A stretch of DNA of 64,000 nucleotides from Candidatus Limnocylindrales bacterium (GTDB lineage: Bacteria > Desulfobacterota > Binatia > UBA1149 > CAITLU01): positions 124,001 through 188,000 of the forward strand of contig DASPNR010000031.1 in assembly GCA_035626395.1 (NCBI GenBank), read 5' to 3'. How positions within the stretch are numbered: the first letter of the stretch is position 1; the number at the start of each line of letters is the position of its first letter. The notes below the pieces were generated by a model, which was given only the letters and a program-made list of their open reading frames with translations, ran no database searches and had not been told where the DNA came from. Positions 8,954 through 15,896 of the stretch are shown here, piece after piece. The position numbers and the translations under genes were made by a program.

Positions 8954-10138
8954 TTACTGCGGCAGGCCGAGGATGAGCTTGGAGATGATGTTCTTCTGGA
9001 TCTCGTTGGAGCCGCCGTAGATGGTGCAGGCGCGCAGGTAGTTGAACTGCGATGCGATCCACAGCTGGTACTCGGGCATTGCTTCGGTTGGCGCATCGAA
9101 CCAGCCCATCGCGCCGTGTCCGAGCGCGTCCATGGCCAGCTCGGTCACCTCCTGCTGCAGCTCGGTGCCGACGATCTTCAGGATCGAGCTCTCGGGCCCC
9201 GGCGCATGTCCGAGCTGCGCCGAGGCCAGCGTGCGCAGGTTGGCCATGCCGACCGTGCGATGGCGGATGTCGAGCCGCGCCAGACGTCGCCGGAACGCCG
9301 CATCGTCGAGCAGCGTGCCGTCGCCGACGGGCGTGTCGCGCGCGATGCGACGGATCAGCTGCAGCCAGCGCCCCGACTCGGCCACGCCGCCAATGGAGGT
9401 GCGCTCGTGCCCGAGCAGCGCCTTGGCCATCGACCAGCCCTGGTTCTCGGGCCCGACGCGGTTGGCCTGCGGCACGCGCGCGTTGTCGAACCAGGTCTCG
9501 GAGAAGGCCGGGGTTCCGCCGATGGTCAGGAACGGCTTCACCTCGATGCCGGGTGTGTTCTTGATGTCGGCCAGCAGGAACGAGATGCCCTCCTGCTGCT
9601 TGCCGGTCGAGTTGGTGCGCGCCAGCACGAAGATCCAGTCGGCGTACTGCGCGTAGGTGGTCCAGGTCTTCTGGCCGTTGAGGATGTAGTCGTCGCCGTC
9701 CTTGTCGGCGCGCAGCTGGAGGCTGGCCAGGTCCGAGCCGGAGTTCGGCTCGCTGTAGCCCTGGCACCAGACTTCCTCGCCCGAGAGGATCTTGGGCAGG
9801 AAGCGCTTCTTCTGCTCCTCGGTGCCGAACTGGATGATCAGCGGCCCGACCATCGTCAGCCCGAACGGCGACAGCGAGGGCGCATTGGCTCGAACCATCT
9901 CCTCGCTGAAGATGTGGCGCTGAGCCACGTCCCAGCCCGGCCCGCCTACCTCCTTGGGCCAATGGGGAGCGACCCATCCCTTCTTATGGAGGATGCGGTG
10001 CCACTCCATGATCTCTTCGTGCTCGAAGTGCCCGCCGGCCTCGGCCTTGTGCCGGATGTGCTCGGGCATGGCCTGCTTGATCCAGGCGCGGACCTCGTCA
10101 CGGAATGCGATCTGCTCGGGCGTGTAGGACATGTCCAT
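8954..10138 (-). CDS. Acyl-CoA dehydrogenase family protein (first of pair)
   Basis: A 394-residue flavoprotein with all three acyl-CoA dehydrogenase domains. The FAD/substrate motif WCQGYSEPNSGSDLASL is followed by LNGQKTWTTYAQYADWIFVL and the C-terminal CTIYGGSNEIQKNIISKLIL. In that loop the canonical YEGT glutamate is a glycine (YGGS), as in large-substrate FadE-type enzymes of mycobacteria. It precedes a second, divergent dehydrogenase in the same direction, 80 bp away, which suggests a two-subunit enzyme for a bulky acyl-CoA. The substrate cannot be read from the sequence. TetR upstream in the same direction is a possible regulator. Confidence 0.92.
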   Translation of the reverse strand: MDMSYTPEQIAFRDEVRAWIKQAMPEHIRHKAEAGGHFEHEEIMEWHRILHKKGWVAPHWPKEVGGPGWDVAQRHIFSEEMVRANAPSLSPFGLTMVGPLIIQFGTEEQKKRFLPKILSGEEVWCQGYSEPNSGSDLASLQLRADKDGDDYILNGQKTWTTYAQYADWIFVLARTNSTGKQQEGISFLLADIKNTPGIEVKPFLTIGGTPAFSETWFDNARVPQANRVGPENQGWSMAKALLGHERTSIGGVAESGRWLQLIRRIARDTPVGDGTLLDDAAFRRRLARLDIRHRTVGMANLRTLASAQLGHAPGPESSILKIVGTELQQEVTELAMDALGHGAMGWFDAPTEAMPEYQLWIASQFNYLRACTIYGGSNEIQKNIISKLILGLPQ

Positions 10139-10218
10139 GGGCGAATCTCCTTGCGAGAACGCGGGAAATTACCGAGCCCCGGCGGGCAAGTAAACGCAGA
10201 CGACACCGGCCGCGGCGC

Positions 10219-10875
10219 TCACAGCGCGGCATCGGTGCCAGCTCCGGAGACGTCGCCGGCGACGTCTGCCGACGCGACTCCCAGAAGCTGGGCGATACTG
10301 CGGCGCACGGCCCGGTGCGCGGCGGCGGCGTCGAGGTCGTGGCGCGTCCGCAGCTGGTTCCAGGTCGACCACGAGCAGGCGGCGCTCACCACCGCCACCG
10401 TCTCGCGCCGAAGCTGCGGCGCCAGCGGCGCCAGCTCCGGGGCGAACGTCTGCTCGATCTCCGAGCGCCGCACGCCGCGAATCCAGCCGAGACGTCGCGC
10501 CACCTCCGGCGAGAACGGCTCGTAGAGAATCGCCGCGCGCCGCACGGGCGTGACGCGCTCGTGAAGCTCGCACCAACGCTGGGCGAAGCGGTCCAGCCGC
10601 AGCTCGAAGGGTCCGTCCAGCGGCGCCGGCTCGGGCACCTCACGGCCGATGCGCTGGATCTGGATCATCGCCGCCTCCGACAGCAGCGTTTCCAGGTCCT
10701 GGAAGTGGCGAAAGACCGCCCGCTCCGAGACTCCCGCCTTCTTGGCGACGGCTCGCGCCGTGGGCCGGAGGAAGCCGTCCCCGACCAGGGCGAGGTAGGC
10801 CTCCGCCACGAGCCGGCGGGTTGCCGCCGACCGCTCGTTGCGGCCATCGCGCTTGGGCTTGGCGACCTCGGACAC
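10219..10875 (-). CDS. TetR family transcriptional regulator
   Basis: A 218-residue regulator. The N-terminal helix-turn-helix is RPTARAVAKKAGVSERAVFR followed by HFQDLETLLSEA. The C-terminal half is a ligand and dimerisation domain without recognisable specificity. The gene is divergent from the DUF3604 gene, and two palindromes lie between them, so it probably represses the DUF3604-PpiC-HupE operon and itself. I chose GTG at 10875 because the next in-frame upstream start, ATG at 10944, would place both operators inside the gene. The possible minus-strand -10 (TATTCC) puts transcription at about this GTG, so a leaderless mRNA is conceivable. Confidence 0.88.
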   Translation of the reverse strand: MSEVAKPKRDGRNERSAATRRLVAEAYLALVGDGFLRPTARAVAKKAGVSERAVFRHFQDLETLLSEAAMIQIQRIGREVPEPAPLDGPFELRLDRFAQRWCELHERVTPVRRAAILYEPFSPEVARRLGWIRGVRRSEIEQTFAPELAPLAPQLRRETVAVVSAACSWSTWNQLRTRHDLDAAAAHRAVRRSIAQLLGVASADVAGDVSGAGTDAAL

Positions 10876-10885
10876 GCGGCGGGAA

Positions 10886-10916
10886 TAACATTTGTCAGTC
10901 CGACTGCCAAATGTTA
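10886..10916. promoter_or_regulatory. TetR-type operator 1, covering candidate divergent promoters
   Basis: TAACATTTGTCAGTC and its inverted copy GACTGCCAAATGTTA flank a single central base, 14 of 15 positions symmetric. Each arm contains a TTG(T/G)CA -35-like hexamer. On the plus strand TTGTCA is followed 17 bp later by TAGAAG. On the minus strand TTGGCA is followed 17 bp later by TATTCC. A dimer bound here would block both directions. Confidence 0.75.
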
Positions 10917-10927
10917 GAAGCAGTTTC

Positions 10928-10942
10928 GTCAGTCGCACTGAC
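10928..10942. promoter_or_regulatory. TetR-type operator 2 near the predicted DUF3604 transcription start
   Basis: GTCAGTCGCACTGAC is a perfect palindrome of 6-bp arms around CGC. It shares the GTCAGTC core with operator 1 and sits about where transcription from the plus-strand promoter would begin, upstream of the GAGG ribosome-binding site of the DUF3604 gene. Confidence 0.65.
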
Positions 10943-10966
10943 ATAACAATTTCGAGGTCGCTACCG

Positions 10967-13411
10967 ATGAAAAGAAGCCTGTCCCCAGCCTCCATCGCTT
11001 CGTTCCTGCAGTCGGATCGCTGGTTCGCGGCGCGCGTGGGCATGCTGCTCGCCGCGTGCGCGATGCTGGCGACGGCCTCGCTGGCACACGCCGGGGGCGT
11101 CATGCCGCAGCAGGACTGGGAGCGCACCGAGGTGCGGCAGAGCTGCGACGAGTACAACCCGCTGCGCAATCCCTACTTCGGCGACCTGCACGTGCACACG
11201 GCCTACTCGGCCGACGCCGTGCTGATCCGCACCCGCAACGGGCCTCGTGACGCCTATGCGTTCGCGCGCGGCGCCACCGTCGGCCTGCCGCCGTACGACG
11301 CAAGCGACCTGCCGACGCGCACCGCCACCATCGACCGTCCGCTCGACTTCACCGCCGTCACCGATCACGCCGAGGGTTTCGGCGAGGCGCAAATCTGCCT
11401 GCACCCGGGCTACCCCGGCTACGACGACCAGATCTGCGCGGACCTGCGCAACACCTTCGACAACGACTTCGTGCCGGCGCCGCTGCCGCCGCAGGCGTTC
11501 TACAACTTCTTCAATCCGCTCAACGTCGAAGATCCCGACCGCTTCGCTCTGTGCGGAGCCGGCGGCGCCGACTGCGCGGCCGAGGCCGCGGTCGTGTGGC
11601 AGGACACGCTCGCTGCCGCCGAGGAGCATTACGACAGGACCTCGGCGTGCGAGTTCACGACGTTCGCCGCCTACGAGTGGTCGAGCAACCTGGACGGCAA
11701 CAATCTGCATCGCAACGTAATCTTCCGGAACGCGGAGGTGCCTCCGCTGCCCATTACGTACTACGAGGAGTGGACGCCCGAAGGTCTGTGGGAAGCGCTG
11801 CGCACCCAGTGCCTCGACGAAGACGGCAACTGCGACGTGCTCGCCATTCCCCACAACTCCAACCTTGCGCGCGACATGATGTTCCCTCGCAACATGACCG
11901 ACGGCAGCTCGATGACCGCGGAGTACGCGGCCACGCGCAAGGCGATGGAGCCGCTGGTCGAGATCATTCAGAACAAGGGCGATGCCGAGTGCCGCCAGGG
12001 CGTGGGCGGCGCCACCGACGAGGAGTGCGGCTTCGAGAAGCTGAGCCGCTCGACGCTGTTCGGCACTTCGAACTGGAACCAGAACTTCGAGGACCGCGCC
12101 TACGTGCGCTTCGCGCTCAAGGACGGGATGATCAAGCAGAAAACGCTCGGCAGCAATCCCTTCCAGCTCGGCTTCATCGGCGGCACCGACACGCACAACG
12201 GCACTCCGGGCCTGGTCGACGAGAGCGACTACCCAGCCTCCGGACACATGGGCATCACCGAGTCCGAGCCGCGCTTCATCCTCAATCACAACCCGCCGGG
12301 CAAGATCGAAGGCAGCGGCGGCGGGCTGTCGGTGCTGTGGGCCGAGGAGAACTCTCGCGACGCACTGTTCGCGGCGATGCGCCGCCGCGAGACGTACGCA
12401 ACCAGCGGCACGCGCCCGATCGTGCGCGTCTTTGCCGGCCGCTTCGCCGAGACTCTCTGCGACGATCCCGACTTCGTCGCCGAAGGCTATGACAAGGGCG
12501 TTCCGATGGGCGGCGAGATCGGCCCGATGCTCGGCAAGAGCGACATGCGCATTGCCGTGCTGGCGCAGAAGGATCCGGGGCTTCCCGGCGATCCGGGCAC
12601 GCCGCTGCAGCGCATCCAGATCATCAAGGGATGGCACGGCAAGGACGGTATCAAGGAGAAGGTCTACGACGTCGCCGGCGACGCGGCCAACGGCGCCGGC
12701 GTCGATCTCGACACGTGCGAGCCCACCGGCACCGGCTTCGACACGTTGTGCACGGTCTGGAGCGATCCCGACTTCGATGCCAGCGAGCGCGCGTTCTACT
12801 ATGTGCGCGTGCTCGAGAACCCGACCTGCCGCTGGAGCACGCATCTGTGCAACTCGCTGGGCGTGGACTGCTCGGCTCCCGAAAGCGTTCCCGCCGACTA
12901 CGTGATGTGCTGCGACGAGCACACGCCGCTGACCCTCCAGGAGCGCGCTCTGACGTCGCCGATCTGGTATCAGCCGGAGCTGGTGACGCTGTCGAAGGGG
13001 CAGGTGCGATTCGGGGAGGAGCCGGGCACCGATCGCCTCAGCCTCAAGCTGTTCTTCGCCAAGGCGCCTTCCTCGCTCGATCCGCAGGCCCACGACCTGA
13101 CCATCACCTTGCGCGACGAAGCGGGCGTCTTCACCGCCACCATTCCGGCCGGCACGATGGAAGTGAAGAAGCCGGGCAGCAAGTACCAGTACAAGGATCC
13201 CACCGGCGCCATCGCCGGCATCACCAGTCTGAGCGTCAAGATTGCAGGCAACGGCTCGGCACAGATCGGCCTGAAGACCGGCGACATCGATCTTGCCGGC
13301 CTCGAGCCGTCGGCGCAGACGCTGGCGATCGACGTCACCAGCGGCAGCTACTCGGCCACCGACCGGCACGAGTGGTTGCAGGCGGGCACGGCCCTGTCGT
13401 TCAAGCTGTAG
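10967..13411 (+). CDS. Exported DUF3604 family protein
   Basis: An 814-residue exported protein. The signal peptide ends ATASLAHAG. The mature protein opens with NPYFGDLHVHTAYSADA, a PHP-like metal-binding His motif, followed by FTAVTDHAEGFGEAQIC and FIGGTDTHNGTPG, which are typical DUF3604 and PHP-fold metal ligands. It is likely a periplasmic metallohydrolase with an unknown substrate. Residues of about 688-804 form a separate C-terminal beta module with KYQYKDPTGAIAGIT, also found in the beta-helix protein at 27.8 kb. ATG at 10967 follows GAGG at good spacing. The first gene of a tight operon with PpiC and HupE. Confidence 0.9.
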   Translation: MKRSLSPASIASFLQSDRWFAARVGMLLAACAMLATASLAHAGGVMPQQDWERTEVRQSCDEYNPLRNPYFGDLHVHTAYSADAVLIRTRNGPRDAYAFARGATVGLPPYDASDLPTRTATIDRPLDFTAVTDHAEGFGEAQICLHPGYPGYDDQICADLRNTFDNDFVPAPLPPQAFYNFFNPLNVEDPDRFALCGAGGADCAAEAAVVWQDTLAAAEEHYDRTSACEFTTFAAYEWSSNLDGNNLHRNVIFRNAEVPPLPITYYEEWTPEGLWEALRTQCLDEDGNCDVLAIPHNSNLARDMMFPRNMTDGSSMTAEYAATRKAMEPLVEIIQNKGDAECRQGVGGATDEECGFEKLSRSTLFGTSNWNQNFEDRAYVRFALKDGMIKQKTLGSNPFQLGFIGGTDTHNGTPGLVDESDYPASGHMGITESEPRFILNHNPPGKIEGSGGGLSVLWAEENSRDALFAAMRRRETYATSGTRPIVRVFAGRFAETLCDDPDFVAEGYDKGVPMGGEIGPMLGKSDMRIAVLAQKDPGLPGDPGTPLQRIQIIKGWHGKDGIKEKVYDVAGDAANGAGVDLDTCEPTGTGFDTLCTVWSDPDFDASERAFYYVRVLENPTCRWSTHLCNSLGVDCSAPESVPADYVMCCDEHTPLTLQERALTSPIWYQPELVTLSKGQVRFGEEPGTDRLSLKLFFAKAPSSLDPQAHDLTITLRDEAGVFTATIPAGTMEVKKPGSKYQYKDPTGAIAGITSLSVKIAGNGSAQIGLKTGDIDLAGLEPSAQTLAIDVTSGSYSATDRHEWLQAGTALSFKL

Positions 13412-13413
13412 AC

Positions 13414-14367
13414 ATGCGCCCCGCGATCCACTTCCTGCTGCTGGGGCTGATGCTGCTGGTGGGCACGCGCTACTGGAACGGCGCCGAGGCCGGCGAAGAC
13501 GCACGCCGCCGCATCGTCATCGATGCCAGCCGAATCGAAGGCATCCGCCGCGCCTACGCCGTCGGCATGGGAGCGCCGCCGACCGAAGCCGAGCTGCAGG
13601 CGCTGCTCGACAAGACCGTCGAGGAGGAAGTGCTGTTCCGGGAGGCGCTCGCGCGCGGCCTCGAGCTTTCGGACCGGGCCATCGGCTGGCGCCTGGTGCA
13701 GAAGATGCGCTTCCTCGGCGAGGACGACGGCAACGCCAGCGCCGGCGAGCTGTACCGGCGCGCGCTCGAGATGGGGCTGCACCTGGAAGACCCGGTGGTG
13801 CGGCGGATTCTCGTGCAGAAGATGCGCCTGCTCGTCGGGCATCGCTCCGACAAGCCGAGCGACGAGGAGCTGGCCAGCTACTACCGGACGCACGGCCAGG
13901 CGCTGGTGCAGCCGCAGCGCGTGAGCCTGCGCCATGTCTTCTTCGACGCCTCCCGGCGCGGCGAGGACGGCTCGCGTGCGGAGGCCGAGCGCGCGGCACG
14001 GTCCGCCGCGTCCGCCGCGACGTTCGGGCGTGGCGATCCGTTCGTCATGGGCTCGCGCCTTGCTGCGCAGTCGCACAAGGACCTGGCCAAGCTGTTCGGC
14101 GCCGAGTTCGCCGACGCGATCTTCGCGTCGGGTCAGACCGGGCAATGGTTCGGGCCGATCCGTTCCGCCTACGGCTGGCACGTCGTGCAGGTGGACGAAC
14201 GCCGTGGCGCCCGCGTCCCCGAGCTGGAGGCGGTTCGCTCGCAGGTCGAGCGCAGCCTGGCCGCCGAGCGCGCCGGCAAGCGGGTGCAGGAGTTCCTGCA
14301 GACGGCGCGGCGAGCGTACGAAGTGCGGCTCGAGCTCGGCGCGACGCGCGGAGGCGGCGATGCATAG
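13414..14367 (+). CDS. PpiC/SurA-type peptidyl-prolyl cis-trans isomerase
   Basis: A 317-residue envelope protein. A single hydrophobic N-terminal segment (IHFLLLGLMLLVGTRYW) acts as signal or anchor. A charged helical region with ALLDKTVEEEVLFREALARG resembles the SurA-type chaperone N-domain. The PPIC rotamase domain (about 165-270) contains VSLRHVFFDASRRG, FGAEFADAIFASGQTGQWFG and IRSAYGWHVVQVDER. It starts 2 bp after the DUF3604 stop and overlaps the HupE gene by 8 bp, so it is probably a dedicated folding factor for one of its operon partners. Confidence 0.9.
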   Translation: MRPAIHFLLLGLMLLVGTRYWNGAEAGEDARRRIVIDASRIEGIRRAYAVGMGAPPTEAELQALLDKTVEEEVLFREALARGLELSDRAIGWRLVQKMRFLGEDDGNASAGELYRRALEMGLHLEDPVVRRILVQKMRLLVGHRSDKPSDEELASYYRTHGQALVQPQRVSLRHVFFDASRRGEDGSRAEAERAARSAASAATFGRGDPFVMGSRLAAQSHKDLAKLFGAEFADAIFASGQTGQWFGPIRSAYGWHVVQVDERRGARVPELEAVRSQVERSLAAERAGKRVQEFLQTARRAYEVRLELGATRGGGDA

Positions 14368-15343
14368 GATCGTTGCACTGGCCACGCTGGCCGTCGCGTT
14401 GCTGTTCGCCGAGCGCGCGCACGCGCATGCGCTCGATCCGGTCCTGCTCGAGCTGCGCGAGCGCGGCGGCGGCATCGTGGATGTGACGTGGAAGGCCTCG
14501 CGCGCGCAGATTCCCGGCGTCGAGCTGGCGCCGGTGCTTCCCGAGCACTGCCGCCGAGCCGGCGAAACAACCGTCGTCGACGAGGACGACAGCTCCACGT
14601 CCACCTGGCGGATCGACTGCGGCAACGCCGGCCTGGCCGGCTCGATCGTCGGCGTCTCCGGGCTCGAAAGCACCGATGCGCTCTTGCGCGTGGAGCTGGC
14701 CTCCGGAGCGACGGATCGGCGCGTGCTCGGCACGTCGCGTCCCACCGTGCAAATCGAGGCGGCCCCATCGCGGCTGCAGGTGGTGCGGGATTACGCCGTT
14801 CTCGGTGTCGAGCACATTCTGGCCGGCCTCGACCACCTGCTGTTCGTGCTGGGGCTGCTCCTGCTCGTGCCGCGCGCCTCGCTGCTCGCGACGATCACGG
14901 CGTTCACCGCCGGCCACAGCGTCACGCTCGCGCTGGCGGCGCTGCAGATCGTGCAGGTTCCGCAGGCGCCGGTGGAAGTCGTCATTGCGCTCAGCATCTA
15001 CGTGCTGGCGGTCGAGCTCGCACGCGGCGACGGCCGCCAGACGCTGCTTCGCCGGCGCCCGTGGGCAATGGCGCTGGCGTTCGGCTTGCTGCACGGGCTC
15101 GGCTTTGCCGGCGCGTTGGCCGAGACGGGGCTGCCGCAGACCGAAATCCCTCTGGCGCTGTTCGCGTTCAACGTCGGGATCGAGCTCGGGCAGATCGTGT
15201 TCGTTGCGGCGATGCTGGTGGCATCGGCGATGCTGCGCGGGCTGCTGACGCGATTGCCGTCCTGGGTACGGCTGGCTCCGGTCTATGTCATGGGCGCGTT
15301 GGCTGCGTTCTGGATGATGGAGCGCACCTCGCTCCTGCTCTGA
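14360..15343 (+). CDS. HupE/UreJ family membrane protein
   Basis: A 327-residue inner-membrane protein. The signal peptide (MHRIVALATLAVALLFAERAHA) is followed by a periplasmic beta-rich domain of about 130 residues. About six membrane helices follow, with the conserved His-bearing segments EHILAGLDHLLFVLGLLLL, TAFTAGHSVTLALAAL and FGLLHGLGFAGAL. HupE/UreJ proteins transport nickel or cobalt in characterised cases, and this long form has an extra N-terminal domain. ATG at 14360 overlaps the ppiC end by 8 bp. In this context it may deliver metal to the DUF3604 metalloprotein, which is inference. Confidence 0.88.
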   Translation: MHRIVALATLAVALLFAERAHAHALDPVLLELRERGGGIVDVTWKASRAQIPGVELAPVLPEHCRRAGETTVVDEDDSSTSTWRIDCGNAGLAGSIVGVSGLESTDALLRVELASGATDRRVLGTSRPTVQIEAAPSRLQVVRDYAVLGVEHILAGLDHLLFVLGLLLLVPRASLLATITAFTAGHSVTLALAALQIVQVPQAPVEVVIALSIYVLAVELARGDGRQTLLRRRPWAMALAFGLLHGLGFAGALAETGLPQTEIPLALFAFNVGIELGQIVFVAAMLVASAMLRGLLTRLPSWVRLAPVYVMGALAAFWMMERTSLLL

Positions 15344-15380
15344 GGCGGTCGGGCAAAGATCGTCACCCGCCGGCGGAACG

Positions 15381-15791
15381 TCACTCGGGGATGTCGATGC
15401 GCACGCGCGGCGGAACAGGGTAGAGGCGCTCGAGCGCGTCGTTGCGGCGCATGCCCAGCGCTTCGCGGTGGATGGCGAGCTCGTGCCGCACCCGCAGCGC
15501 CTTCTCGCGCAGCTCGTTGAACCGTACTTCCAGGCGATAGCGCTCCACGAACGTCGTCGCCGCTTCCAGCTCGTGCCCGCACAGCTCGAGCTCCAGAAGC
15601 GCGTGATCGACCTTGAGTGCGGCGCGCGACAGCGCCGAGGCCGCCTCGCGGACGATCTCGCGGCGGATGTCGTCGACGGCATCCTCCAGCGGCAACCTCT
15701 GTCGCAGCCGGTCCAGATACTCGCTGCGATAGCCGCGTGCTTCCAGGTCGCGGACGAGAAGCTCCCAGCGGCGCTCCGCCATGACCGGCAT
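15381..15791 (-). CDS. Hypothetical helical protein
   Basis: A 136-residue protein that I do not recognise. It is strongly charged and predicted almost entirely alpha-helical, with a heptad-like stretch around LELELCGHELEAATTFVERY. It has no signal peptide or membrane helix and ends with a short proline-containing tail (YPVPPRVRIDIPE). It is convergent with the HupE operon and divergent from the secreted Cys-rich protein. The start may be ATG at 15791 or 15782. No clear ribosome-binding site distinguishes them. Codon use matches the neighbours, so it is probably real. Confidence 0.6.
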   Translation of the reverse strand: MPVMAERRWELLVRDLEARGYRSEYLDRLRQRLPLEDAVDDIRREIVREAASALSRAALKVDHALLELELCGHELEAATTFVERYRLEVRFNELREKALRVRHELAIHREALGMRRNDALERLYPVPPRVRIDIPE

Positions 15792-15896
15792 GTTGCCGCG
15801 GACGATCGTCGCGGGCCACGACGCCGGCGCGATTTTTTCCGATGAGCGGCGATCGTGCCTTCCGACCGCCCTGGCAGGGGGATAGGTTGCGGCGTC

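Noticed and set aside
10961..13504. 847-codon ORF on the minus strand
   Set aside because: It lies wholly antisense to the DUF3604 gene, which has a signal peptide, recognised motifs and a ribosome-binding site. Its product is Arg/Ala/Val-rich without domains. Typical of GC-rich DNA.
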